From positions 1 to 44,175 of IMG/VR virus record IMGVR_UViG_3300031976_000853: DNA of 44,175 nucleotides; one strand, 5' to 3'. Positions 18,097 to 25,983 of this stretch are shown in pieces. Each line of letters begins with the position of its first letter. Position 1 is the first letter of the stretch. The position numbers and the translations under genes are program-made. The notes below the pieces were generated by a model that had not been told where the DNA came from, did no database searches, and was given only the letters and a program-made list of their open reading frames with translations. This DNA comes from a virus.

Positions 18097-18378
18097 ATGA
18101 CAACCGTTACCTACAAGCCCGGCGCGTCCGGGCCTTTGGTCGTGAGCATCGCGGATGATGCGGGCGCTTCCATGGATGACCTGCCGCGCCAGCTCAGGAT
18201 CGGCACCGGCAGCGAATGCCGGATCATCGCAACAACTTGGGACGGCGAATACTGGGTCGCCGACCTGTCCACGCTCGACCTGCCGCCGCGCCTTTATCCC
18301 GTGTCCGTCTATTACCAGGACGGCGGGAATTGGCGGCTGGCTGACACTTTCAACATCCTGATCGAGGGGGGCTGCTGA
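18097..18378 (+). CDS. Small beta-rich fibre-associated protein
   Basis: A 93-aa protein with alternating strands ([41 protein letters not shown]) and no signal peptide. GAGAGGG precedes the ATG by about 6 nt, and the stop overlaps the collagen-like gene start. It resembles a single Ig-like adaptor domain of the kind found between tailspike and fibre genes. The function is unknown. Confidence 0.65.
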   Translation: MTTVTYKPGASGPLVVSIADDAGASMDDLPRQLRIGTGSECRIIATTWDGEYWVADLSTLDLPPRLYPVSVYYQDGGNWRLADTFNILIEGGC

Positions 18379-18896
18379 TGCCTACTGTAACCGTTGGTTT
18401 TCGTGGCCCCCGTGGCGTCGGCTTGCCTGAAGGCACCGAGGGTCAGTTCGTTTCGTTCGGCCCTGGCGGCGCGCCTGTGGCGGTCGCGCTGCCTGAAGGC
18501 AACCTGCCGGCCGGTTCTGAGGGACAGCTGGTCGGATACGGTCCGGGCGGCGTTCCTGTCGCGGTAGATGGCGGCGCTGGTTCCGAAGGCCCCCAAGGGC
18601 CCGCTGGTCCGCAGGGTCCCGCTGGACCGGAAGGACCTCAAGGTCCCCAGGGTGAACCCGGACCCGCAGGCGATCAAGGCATCCAAGGTCCTGCAGGTGC
18701 TGACGGCGCACAAGGTCTCCAAGGCGAGCAGGGCATTCAGGGTCCGGCAGGCGCAGATGGCGCACAGGGTCCCAAGGGAGACACTGGGGATACTGGGCCT
18801 GCGGGCCAGTCCGTCACCATCACCGAAGTGAATACCCAGACCGCATACGACGAAGCCACGCCCGGCCCCCTTGAGATTGTGGTGAGGATTGCCTGA
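18378..18896 (+). CDS. Collagen-like fibre protein
   Basis: A 172-aa protein in three parts. Residues 1-66 hold two similar beta segments ([16 protein letters not shown] and [16 protein letters not shown]). Residues 68-145 are 26 unbroken Gly-X-Y triplets, including a 13-residue unit ([13 protein letters not shown]) present twice. Residues 146-172 form a short beta tail. Gly-X-Y runs form trimeric collagen triple helices in phage fibres, so this is probably a stalk linking adhesion proteins. It is coupled to both neighbours. Confidence 0.85.
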   Translation: MPTVTVGFRGPRGVGLPEGTEGQFVSFGPGGAPVAVALPEGNLPAGSEGQLVGYGPGGVPVAVDGGAGSEGPQGPAGPQGPAGPEGPQGPQGEPGPAGDQGIQGPAGADGAQGLQGEQGIQGPAGADGAQGPKGDTGDTGPAGQSVTITEVNTQTAYDEATPGPLEIVVRIA

Positions 18897-21037
18897 TGCC
18901 CAAGCTGGACCTTGTGAATGCCGTGCAGATTAAATCTGCGGCTGGCGAATGGCTGCAAGCCAAGGGGCAGGGGTTCACATGGGCCAAGCCTGCGCCGGTC
19001 GCGCCCCTGTCACGCCTTGCCGTCCATGTTGACAGCGATATCGACACCGTCGGTGAACGCGATGACATCGCTGCGATGGCCCTCTGGTTGGGAAATCAGG
19101 ACGACTTCAACCTGCTTGGCTTCACCTGTTCGCCCCCTGATGGCAACCACCAAGAATACATCAACTGCATCAACGCATATGATTTGGACCGCCCGACCAT
19201 CGTTGCGAAGCCTGGCATCAATGCGGCTGACTTCAAGACCGGCACCGAACTTCTGGCCTTGGTGCAGGATGGCGCAAACGCTGATGCTCCTGCACGCGGT
19301 TATCGCCTGGTCGGTGAAAGCCAATACACGAACGCCCACGCAGCCGCGCAACTGCTGATCGCCAACGCCCGCGACCACGGCGACGCCATCAGCAGCGATC
19401 CGACGCGCAAGCTGTGGGTCGCTGTGCAGGGTGGCTACGTTACCCTGGCGCAGGCACTTTACGAGGCGATGGACCCCGCAGGCCCGATGGAACTGCCGGA
19501 CATCCTGGACCGCATCCGTGTCGTCGGCCAACCTAACTGGAACAGTTCGAAAGCCCCCAACGCCTGGAACTACATCTTCAGCAATGCTTGGCCTGCTGCT
19601 GGCACGCCGGGGATGTTTGGCGACCTGTGGATGATCTGCGGCTATCTCCAATGGCACGCGTTCAACCGCGACAACGGCACGACGGACACGACGTTCTGGA
19701 ACGACATCACGGCTAACAGCGAGTTCGGCCAGCATCTTCGCGACACCTTGACCCGTCCGAGCGGGGCGTTCCTGACCCCGCACTTCCGGGCAGGGGATGC
19801 GGGCATCTGGTTCTGGATGAAATCGGCAAAGGATCTGGGCAGCTTCGACCCGGAAAACCCGAACAACCTATGCGGCGTCTATCGCACGTATGAGGGCGTC
19901 AACCCCTGGCCGTCGCAGACTGTCGGTTATGGCGCGGGAAGCGGCATCAACACGAGCAACCCCAACCCCGAGGGTGTTACTTGGTCCCCGACGATTTGGG
20001 CACCGGAACTGACAGTCTCCAGCTATGAAGCTGCCGAGGCGGCTGTTGATCTTGGCGCATGGTACACCATGGTCGCTGGATACATGGAACGCTTCCAAGG
20101 GGCGCGCGCCCCGGCGCAGGTTGCCGAGCCTACCGTTACGGGTACGGGAACCAGCCGCACTGTGTCTTGGACGGCACCCGATGACCAAGGCAGCCCGATC
20201 ACGGATTACATCATCACGCTTGATGGCAACGTGGTCGCAGATGGCGTCGGAACCGCGACAGGCTACGAGCTCACGACACTTCCCGACGGCTCGTATTCAG
20301 TCACGGTCGCTGCCGTCAATGCTGTCGGCACTGGCCCTGCGTCTCCAGCCGCTTCGTTCAACGTGGGATCGCCGCCCGCAACAGGCTTCGCGTTTGATCT
20401 GAATGAGGGAACCGGAACCGTCCTGACTGGACAAAGCGGCGCGACCGCGACTTCTTCGGGTCTGAACTGGGAAGCCAACCCTACGCGCCTAGACTTTGAT
20501 GGTTCGAACGCGCGGATTGAAGTCCCGATCTCTGACGCAGCGAGTGGAGCGCAGAACTTTGTCCTCGGCGCGGTGGTGCAGTTTGATGACGTGTCCACTG
20601 ATCGTCAGGTTATGTCTCGGAACGGCACGAACGGCACCACGCAGCGGCAGTTCCAGTTCCGCGTCAAGGGCGGTGCGCTAGAGTTTGTGGCGCATCAAAA
20701 CCCAAGCGCAGCAACCACGCTGTCCAGCGCTTCGGGGCTTGTGACGACAGGCACATGGTATTTGCTGACCCTCCTGGCTGAGGGCGATCAATACACCCTG
20801 CGCATCAACGGCGCGAACGTCGCAACTGGCACTCTGCCGAACCTGAACCGCACTACCGCAATGCTTGGCGTCCCGGTGCTTGTCGGTGAGCGGTGGAACC
20901 CGTCACTCAACCAGTACGTGGACACCCTAAACGGCGACCTGCTGGGCTTTGCGGCGGAGTTCAACAGCAACGACTTGGCCGGAATGGAAGCCTCGCTGCG
21001 CGCTATCGCAACCGAAAAAGGCATTACGCTGCTTTAA
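18896..21037 (+). CDS. Nucleoside-hydrolase-like/FN3/LamG fusion tail protein
   Basis: A 713-aa modular protein. Residues about 40-400 look like the nucleoside-hydrolase-like domain of DUF1593/Sde182-type proteins: VHVDSDIDTVGERDDIAAM supplies the acidic D46, D48, D56, D57 cluster expected at a calcium/ligand site, followed by a LGFTCSPPDG strand. Residues about 402-490 form an FN3 domain (RTVSWTAPDDQGSPITDYI...). Residues about 498-713 look like a concanavalin/LamG domain (ARIEVPISDA..., DRQVMSRNG). It is placed among fibre genes and coupled to the collagen-like gene. Binding or hydrolysis of a surface glycan is inferred. Confidence 0.72.
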   Translation: MPKLDLVNAVQIKSAAGEWLQAKGQGFTWAKPAPVAPLSRLAVHVDSDIDTVGERDDIAAMALWLGNQDDFNLLGFTCSPPDGNHQEYINCINAYDLDRPTIVAKPGINAADFKTGTELLALVQDGANADAPARGYRLVGESQYTNAHAAAQLLIANARDHGDAISSDPTRKLWVAVQGGYVTLAQALYEAMDPAGPMELPDILDRIRVVGQPNWNSSKAPNAWNYIFSNAWPAAGTPGMFGDLWMICGYLQWHAFNRDNGTTDTTFWNDITANSEFGQHLRDTLTRPSGAFLTPHFRAGDAGIWFWMKSAKDLGSFDPENPNNLCGVYRTYEGVNPWPSQTVGYGAGSGINTSNPNPEGVTWSPTIWAPELTVSSYEAAEAAVDLGAWYTMVAGYMERFQGARAPAQVAEPTVTGTGTSRTVSWTAPDDQGSPITDYIITLDGNVVADGVGTATGYELTTLPDGSYSVTVAAVNAVGTGPASPAASFNVGSPPATGFAFDLNEGTGTVLTGQSGATATSSGLNWEANPTRLDFDGSNARIEVPISDAASGAQNFVLGAVVQFDDVSTDRQVMSRNGTNGTTQRQFQFRVKGGALEFVAHQNPSAATTLSSASGLVTTGTWYLLTLLAEGDQYTLRINGANVATGTLPNLNRTTAMLGVPVLVGERWNPSLNQYVDTLNGDLLGFAAEFNSNDLAGMEASLRAIATEKGITLL

Positions 21038-21057
21038 GTCCAGAAAGGACAGACCCA

Positions 21058-22467
21058 ATGGCCTATGATCCCGACCTCCAGCCTGTTTTGGATGACTTCG
21101 AGAAACGTATCTCGGCATTGGAGGGGCGTGAAAGCGCGCCTCCGGTTGAACCTGAACCCGAAGTCGTTTCCCCGATCTGGGAAGCTGCGCAGCTGCCCAC
21201 CGTTCACGCGGACGACGAGGTTTTCGCACCGTCCGGGCAGAATATTGTTTGGGTGCCTGTGTCTGTCGATCAAACCGACGCGGGCACCGTGCTGCTGCGT
21301 GTAAACCGCGCGCAGAATGCCAAACCCGCGACGATCAACGTGGGCCGCAACCAGGAGCCGTACCTGCCGAAAGAGATCTATCGCTGGTCGCCCGGCGATG
21401 ACCTGGTGCACTACGTTCGGCTTCAACTGCCGGGCACAAGCTACAGCGACGGCAAGCAGATCAAGTTTCATTTTGAGATCATCGGCGCGCGGAATTCCAG
21501 CCACGTGGTTCTTGTCACGTTCAAGGACGGGGCCAACCATCCCGAGATGCTGCCGCAGCGCCATCGTCCCGCGCGCAAGCTTGATCTGTCCAAGGCCGTC
21601 CGCAAGAACACGTTTGATCCCGCCGCGCTTCAGCACAGCGACAGCGGCTTCGATGCGGCCGGTAAGCCGTGCTGGCGGTCGCGCCTGTCGCATGGCTACT
21701 CGCAGGTCGGCAACGGCGAGACGGGCTTGTACATGAACGATGAGCGTTTTCCCGAAATGGCACAAAACCCGGTGACGTATGACGCCGCCGAGGGTGCCGT
21801 TCGCCTGCATACGTTCGCAGCCCCGGACGACAAGCCGTTGATCGCAGAAGGCCGCGTCTTTCAGCATCAAGCCGCCATCATCCAAGGGCAAACGCTGGAC
21901 GATGTTTGCGGGGTCGAAGGCGTCTGGCGGATGGTCGCCAAGACCACCAGCCGCAAATACTCCTGGCCGGCCTTCTGGCTGCTGGGTCGCGGCAGCAACG
22001 GCGCAAAGGGTGGTCACACCCAATGGCCGCCCGAGATTGACATTATGGAGCAGTTCAACGGTTCCTGGGGCGCCGCCTATACGCCCTTCAATACGTCATG
22101 CGGGCAGCACTTTGGCAATGCCGGGAGCAATTCCCGGAAGGGCTCGCGCGGTTTCATCATCGAGACGGATGAGATCATGGGCGCGACCGAAGCCAACAAC
22201 GAAGCCTATCACGAGTATTCGGGCGCTGTCGTTTGGGAAGGCGACAAGGGCGAGGTGACGTTCTTCTTCGATGGTGAGGAAGTCGCAACGCAGGTTTTGC
22301 TCGCGCGTCACCAGGACATGAAAACGCGCTTGCCGTTCTATCCGATCGCAAACGTCGCGGTGCGTGCCATCGGCGGGAACGCGGACAGCTATAACAACGA
22401 TCCGCGATCCGGCGACATGCTGGTCAGGGACATTGCCTATTATCCGACGGGATACGCTTTCGCATGA
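21058..22467 (+). CDS. GH16-family endoglucanase, tail-associated
   Basis: A 469-aa protein carrying the GH16 catalytic signature PPEIDIMEQFNG: nucleophile E326, helper D328 and acid/base E331. Flanking features also fit a laminarinase-like fold: WPAFWLLGRG before the motif and VTFFFDGEEV after it. The first 100 residues form a separate region with an acidic, Pro-rich linker. AAAGGAC precedes ATG 21058 by about 8 nt; the frame opens earlier but without a good start. No signal peptide is present, so delivery with the particle is likelier than secretion. It should cut beta-1,3/1,4-type glucans or galactans, but the substrate is not predictable. Confidence 0.85.
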   Translation: MAYDPDLQPVLDDFEKRISALEGRESAPPVEPEPEVVSPIWEAAQLPTVHADDEVFAPSGQNIVWVPVSVDQTDAGTVLLRVNRAQNAKPATINVGRNQEPYLPKEIYRWSPGDDLVHYVRLQLPGTSYSDGKQIKFHFEIIGARNSSHVVLVTFKDGANHPEMLPQRHRPARKLDLSKAVRKNTFDPAALQHSDSGFDAAGKPCWRSRLSHGYSQVGNGETGLYMNDERFPEMAQNPVTYDAAEGAVRLHTFAAPDDKPLIAEGRVFQHQAAIIQGQTLDDVCGVEGVWRMVAKTTSRKYSWPAFWLLGRGSNGAKGGHTQWPPEIDIMEQFNGSWGAAYTPFNTSCGQHFGNAGSNSRKGSRGFIIETDEIMGATEANNEAYHEYSGAVVWEGDKGEVTFFFDGEEVATQVLLARHQDMKTRLPFYPIANVAVRAIGGNADSYNNDPRSGDMLVRDIAYYPTGYAFA

Positions 22468-22835
22468 CCAATTTCCTCGCCTGGATGTTCGCCACCCCAG
22501 AAAGCCAAGATGACGGCTACTCATGGGCCGCAACCTTCGGGGGGCACGCATGGGTGGCCCTTGGCCCTTGGGGGCTGATGGCGATTGCAACCGACAAGCT
22601 GACGGCAACCTACGTGGTCCCTGTCCTCTATTTCCTGATCTGGGAGATGGGGCAGTTCTACTTCGCCCAGCAAAAAACCCGGGCGCTGTTCTGGGACTGT
22701 GTTCTGGATAGCATCGGCATCAGCTTCGCGTGCGTGGCGGCATACTACGTCGGCACGGACAATATGAACATGGCCATCTTCGCTTGGGGTGCGTCAGTCG
22801 GGGTCATGGGAACAGGCTGGAGGGTCCGCCGATGA
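22464..22835 (+). CDS. Multi-pass membrane protein, unknown function
   Basis: A 123-aa protein with three to four hydrophobic segments (around HAWVALGPWGLMAIA, YVVPVLYFLIW, DSIGISFACVAAYYVG and MAIFAWGASVGVMG). The acidic residues in WEMGQ and WDCVLD inside the membrane region faintly recall VanZ-like proteins, but this is not a firm match. It is coupled to the GH16 gene (ATGA) and to the next membrane gene (ATGATA overlap). Confidence 0.6.
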   Translation: MTNFLAWMFATPESQDDGYSWAATFGGHAWVALGPWGLMAIATDKLTATYVVPVLYFLIWEMGQFYFAQQKTRALFWDCVLDSIGISFACVAAYYVGTDNMNMAIFAWGASVGVMGTGWRVRR

Positions 22836-23281
22836 TAGTCGTCAGGCTCGCCAAAGGATCATGGGCGCACGCCGGGGTCAGGGCAACGGAGTGGATTGGG
22901 GCATGGCCGCTGTTCATGATGGGCTTCGTCCTTTGGCACGATTGGGACGTTTTCAACATCAGCCCATCGTTCTCCACGATCGCCCGATGGGGCACAGAGG
23001 CGCAATGGGCGGCGGGTCTGCTGTTCGTCGGCGTCCAGCGCCTCTTTGCATTGTTCGTCAACGGGTATTTCCGCTCCTTCCGCCATTCCCCGACAATCCG
23101 GTTCTTCGCCTCATGTTGCGCGGGCATGGCTTGGTCGATCTTCGCTTGGGGGTTCTTCCTGTCTTGGTATGAGCAGGGCGGCGCACCGACAGCTTGGGTT
23201 GCCTACAGCACACTTCTTTTCCTGGAGTTCAGGAATGCATGGATTGCCCGTGGGGACATGGGGAAAGTGAGGCTGGACTGA
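22832..23281 (+). CDS. Multi-pass membrane protein, unknown function
   Basis: A 149-aa, Trp/Phe-rich protein with about four membrane segments (WIGAWPLFMMGFVLW, AAGLLFVGVQRLFALFV, FASCCAGMAWSIFAWGFFLSW, AYSTLLFLEFRNAW). ATG 22832 overlaps the upstream stop, and its stop overlaps the next start. It is placed at the fibre/lysis boundary. It could be a holin-related or accessory lysis protein, but no specific family was recognised. Confidence 0.6.
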   Translation: MIVVRLAKGSWAHAGVRATEWIGAWPLFMMGFVLWHDWDVFNISPSFSTIARWGTEAQWAAGLLFVGVQRLFALFVNGYFRSFRHSPTIRFFASCCAGMAWSIFAWGFFLSWYEQGGAPTAWVAYSTLLFLEFRNAWIARGDMGKVRLD

Positions 23282-23628
23282 TGTTCGGAATGACTGCTGA
23301 AAGCATTGGGACGGTCCTGACGGGCCTGGGTTTTGCATTAATCGCCCTGCTGGGCGGAAAGAGCATTCGCAACAAGACGGCATCAGGTGCGCGCGAGGAC
23401 GGGCAGGTGCTGGAACTGGCCGGGGCGGTCATCGACCACAAGCAGGCCAAACAGATTGTAGAAGGACTGGCTGCACTGGAGGCGCGGGTCCATGCACACG
23501 AACGCGCCTTGGATCGCAACACGGAGGCTTGCGAAGACATGGGCGACATCATCAAGCGCAGCGGTGAGCATATGAGCGCCCTTGCCAACCGGCTAGAGGT
23601 CAACACTCTCATGGGGCGGATGAAATGA
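23281..23628 (+). CDS. Single-pass membrane protein with coiled coil
   Basis: A 115-aa protein with one N-terminal membrane segment (SIGTVLTGLGFALIALLGG, residues about 8-26), a short basic stretch (KSIRNK), then a helical coiled-coil-like cytoplasmic or periplasmic part (LEARVHAHERALDRNTEACED). The layout is compatible with an accessory lysis or spanin-like protein, but orientation and function cannot be decided. Confidence 0.6.
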   Translation: MFGMTAESIGTVLTGLGFALIALLGGKSIRNKTASGAREDGQVLELAGAVIDHKQAKQIVEGLAALEARVHAHERALDRNTEACEDMGDIIKRSGEHMSALANRLEVNTLMGRMK

Positions 23629-23828
23629 ACGATCCGCTCGAGATCCGCTGGTGGTGGCGCGCCTCGTGCCGCATCAATGCCGTAACGGCAGGTGATCCGT
23701 CCGAGCCGTTCTGCTCGAGAGCGTGGCGCAACCAATGGCTGCGCTTCGCTGATTGGATGCAGGTCGCTTTTCGGGACCCAACCCACTGCGAGAGCGTGCA
23801 TGAACGCTGGCAACGCCTGAACCGCTGA
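23625..23828 (+). CDS. Small lysis-cassette protein, 67 aa
   Basis: Coupled to the previous gene by ATGA. The pattern NAVTAGDPSEPFCSRAW...W...FRDPTHCESVHERW resembles a family of small proteins with a G-x-x-x-(E)-F/T-x-S-R core and a late H-C pair, often found next to endolysin genes in phages of proteobacteria (recalled resemblance). There is no membrane segment. The function is unknown. Confidence 0.6.
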   Translation: MNDPLEIRWWWRASCRINAVTAGDPSEPFCSRAWRNQWLRFADWMQVAFRDPTHCESVHERWQRLNR

Positions 23829-23855
23829 CCCCCCCCTCGAAAATCGAACATGACG

Positions 23856-23879
23856 CCCCGCCATCGCGCGGGGTTTTCT
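23856..23879 (+). terminator. Rho-independent terminator between fibre/membrane genes and endolysin
   Basis: A perfect 6-bp GC stem (CCCCGC at 23856-23861 with GCGGGG at 23868-23873), a 6-nt loop, then TTTTCTC. It could separate the tail genes from the endolysin or act as a partial attenuator that delays lysis. Confidence 0.65.
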
Positions 23880-23895
23880 CATATGGAGCAAGCCC

Positions 23896-24465
23896 ATGCC
23901 GCACTTCCCCATCAAGCATATCGTGCTTCACTATAGCGCGACCTATCCCGACCAGGATCTTGGCGTGGCTGACATCGACAAGATGCACCGCGCGCGCGGC
24001 TTCAACGGCGTCGGCTACCATTACGTCATTAAGCGCGATGGGACCGTACAGAAGGGCCGCCCGGATGATGTCGTCGGCGCGCACGTCAAAGGCCACAACA
24101 CCGGCAGCCTGGGCATCTGCTGCATTGGCGGCATCGAACGCTCCACTGGCCCGAATGTCGGAGTGGACAACCGCACCGAAGCGCAGAAGGCCGCTACCGT
24201 GCGCCTCGTCCGCGAACTGCTGGCGAAGCACCCCGGCGCAGATGTAGTCGGACACCGCGATCTAGGCCCGACGCAATGCCCCGGCTTTGACGCGCGGTCG
24301 TGGTGGGCTGCTGCCAACGCTCGACCCCCTGTGATTGATGCCGCTCCCCCAGTTGCCAGTGCGCGCCCGCCCGCCAAACCCAACGCCCCCTCCGGCCCCA
24401 CCGCAATCATCATTGGTGCCATCGTCGCCATCGTCGGCGCGGCCTTCGCATTCCTGAAAGGATAA
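23896..24465 (+). CDS. Endolysin: N-acetylmuramoyl-L-alanine amidase, T7-lysozyme type, with C-terminal membrane segment
   Basis: A 189-aa Amidase_2 protein that cuts the amide bond between MurNAc and the stem peptide. Zinc ligands are H12 (IVLHYSAT), H120 (GHRD) and C128 (QCPGF). GYHYVIKRDGT near 40-50 closely follows T7 lysozyme. The lysine found two residues before the last ligand in T7 is Thr here. After residue 140 come a Pro/Ala linker and a hydrophobic segment (about 168-188) ending in KG, so the enzyme is probably tail-anchored in the membrane. GGAG is 7 nt before the ATG. Confidence 0.92.
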   Translation: MPHFPIKHIVLHYSATYPDQDLGVADIDKMHRARGFNGVGYHYVIKRDGTVQKGRPDDVVGAHVKGHNTGSLGICCIGGIERSTGPNVGVDNRTEAQKAATVRLVRELLAKHPGADVVGHRDLGPTQCPGFDARSWWAAANARPPVIDAAPPVASARPPAKPNAPSGPTAIIIGAIVAIVGAAFAFLKG

Positions 24466-24468
24466 CCC

Positions 24469-24831
24469 ATGTTTCGCATCATCCGCGAAATCCGCCAGAC
24501 CATCGACATGGCCAACGCCATCGCTGCACAGGCAGGAGAGGGGCCGCGCTGGTCGCTCTTTATAACGAACCGGAGTTTCATCGCCCAAGTCGTTGCAACC
24601 TGCTTCGCTCTGATGGCGCTTTTCGGCGTATTCGTTCCAGTCGGGGCCGAGGACATCGTTGAGCTGATCTCGATCGTGGGCTTCATCGCCTCGCAGGGAT
24701 GGTCGCTGTATGAACGCTATTTCGGCAAAACTCGGACGATCTGGAATAAGGACCAGGCTGTCAAAGCCGTGCAGGAAGCCGACGCCTTGACGGTGGCTCT
24801 TAAGAACGCGGGCGCACCCGTCGCCCCTTGA
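24469..24831 (+). CDS. Holin-like membrane protein
   Basis: A 120-aa protein 3 nt after the endolysin, with an AAAGGA ribosome binding site inside the lysin gene. It has two hydrophobic segments (FIAQVVATCFALMALFGVFV and DIVELISIVGFIASQGW, residues about 38-57 and 62-80) and a charged, helical C-terminus. Size, topology and position fit a class II-type holin that permeabilises the inner membrane; sequence families of holins are too diverse to name one. Confidence 0.7.
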   Translation: MFRIIREIRQTIDMANAIAAQAGEGPRWSLFITNRSFIAQVVATCFALMALFGVFVPVGAEDIVELISIVGFIASQGWSLYERYFGKTRTIWNKDQAVKAVQEADALTVALKNAGAPVAP

Positions 24832-24847
24832 TTCATCAGCAGAAAAA

Positions 24848-24877
24848 GCCGGGTGTTCTACCGGCGTTCTTGTTTTT
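24848..24877 (+). terminator. Terminator after the lysis genes
   Basis: Stem GCCGG (24848-24852) with CCGGC (24861-24865), an 8-nt loop, followed by a T-rich run ending in TTTTT. It lies 17 nt after the holin stop and probably ends the main late transcript. Confidence 0.6.
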
Positions 24878-25334
24878 GCAATCGATGTGTGTTAACCAGA
24901 AAGAAGAATGGCCCGGCGACGCTTGCAACGTCCCGAGCCGTGGAGCAGGTTGATGGGTAATATCTCCTGCACAGGCCCTAGATACCACAGATGCGGGTAT
25001 CCACGCCAGTCAAAATATACCCCATCGTTTGCTGCATTCCGAGCCACCAAAATGCAGATAGTGCCGGGGGCTTTCCCCCGTCCCGTGGGGTAGCGGTGCA
25101 GACTGGCCCCCACAGAAGCGCGACTACGTAACCCACCGACAGGGACTTGGCCAATGCGGTCATAGATCTGATCGGGGACCGGGCAACCGGGGCAGGTGCA
25201 AAGCCTGCGGGAAGGCGGCTGGCCACCGATAAAAGGCATCGCGCAGATACCGGCACTGGAACGTCTGACCTAATCACCGCATACCCGCTACAGTCTGGCA
25301 ACAGTCTATGGGGGGAAGGAGCGGGGGATGGGCT
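24878..25334 (+). other. 457-nt stretch without a convincing gene; GC-rich hairpins
   Basis: Short open frames exist on both strands (for example 24908-25093 and 25147-25338 on +, 24892-25239 on -), but none has a recognisable motif. The 25147 frame begins with TTG, although its stop overlaps the next ATG. Two strong hairpins lie close together: CGGGGG/CCCCCG at 25065-25080 and GTGGGG/CCCCAC at 25085-25113. The region may hold an RNA, a decayed gene or small undetected genes. Confidence 0.35.
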
Positions 25335-25556
25335 ATGACTGTATGGACTAGACGCCGCACTGTCATCAATGGCAAGACCGAACCCGACGACTGGATGATC
25401 CTTAAACACGGCATCCCCGTAGGGCGGGTGTATGACGCGCGTATCAGCACAGGCGGCGGTCGATGGGTCTGGGCCGTGCAGGTCGGCAGGGTAGGCATGG
25501 GTCACGCAGAGACGTTCGACGCGGCCCTGGAGGCGGTCAGGGAGAGGGCGGGTTAG
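25335..25556 (+). CDS. Small phage protein, 73 aa
   Basis: Begins MTVWTRRRTVINGKTEPDDWM and continues with a GRVYDAR...RWVWAVQ pattern, a compact beta/alpha layout common among short accessory proteins of alphaproteobacterial phages. GGGAAGGAGCGGGGG lies upstream. A second ATG follows four codons later. Its 3' end overlaps the convergent 25553-25711 gene by 4 nt. The function is unknown. Confidence 0.6.
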   Translation: MTVWTRRRTVINGKTEPDDWMILKHGIPVGRVYDARISTGGGRWVWAVQVGRVGMGHAETFDAALEAVRERAG

Positions 25557-25711
25557 TACAGCTCAGCAATGCGTAGGAGTGTGGCGGTAAGCGAACCGCA
25601 AGTGAAAAGCGCGAAGACCGACGACCATGCATAGCGTTCGTCCCACAACGATGTAGCCAGCATGAAAACGCCAACCATGCTAATAACGATCAGAATTACC
25701 GTGACGCCCAT
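25553..25711 (-). CDS. Small membrane protein, 52 aa
   Basis: Begins MGVTVILIVISMVGVFMLAT and has a second hydrophobic segment (SSVFALFTCGSLTATLL), so a two-helix membrane protein is expected. Its ATG overlaps the upstream gene stop (TGATG), the same junction as in the rest of this cluster, which supports a real gene despite its size. The function is unknown. Confidence 0.6.
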   Translation of the reverse strand: MGVTVILIVISMVGVFMLATSLWDERYAWSSVFALFTCGSLTATLLRIAELY

Positions 25712-25983
25712 CACGCGCCCCCTTTCCGGTGCTTGGCGATCAGGGCGCGGGCGGCAATGACGTGATCGTCCTCCTCGGGGTTCCAGAAGCCGGCATCCCC
25801 GCTATTCGCTAGATCTATCCATTGCTTGGTCGCCGCTTTCAACGCCCCCACCAGTTCATCAACGACGCGCTGGTGGTGGTAGGGTTCGTCCGCAGTGACA
25901 GACGGCTCGACATAGGCGTTAAGGTCGCCGTAAGCCCATTCAGTGCTGTCGCGGTCAATCCAGATCTTATCAGGTGCGGTCAT
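25711..25983 (-). CDS. Hypothetical phage protein, 90 aa
   Basis: The N-terminus MTAPDKIWIDRDSTEWAYGD is a pattern often met in short accessory proteins of phages, followed by helices ending AARALIAKHRKGGA. GAAAGGATC precedes the ATG by about 5-8 nt. It overlaps the upstream gene by 14 nt and the downstream membrane gene by 1 nt. The function is unknown. Confidence 0.65.
   Translation of the reverse strand: MTAPDKIWIDRDSTEWAYGDLNAYVEPSVTADEPYHHQRVVDELVGALKAATKQWIDLANSGDAGFWNPEEDDHVIAARALIAKHRKGGA

Noticed and set aside
24892-25239. 115-codon - strand frame with a CxxC pair
   Set aside because: No ribosome binding site, no coupling to neighbours, no recognisable domain.
25147-25338. 63-codon + strand frame from TTG, stop overlapping the next ATG
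   Set aside because: Coupling is suggestive, but the start is weak and the product Gly/Ala/Arg-rich without pattern; kept only as a note in the gap description.
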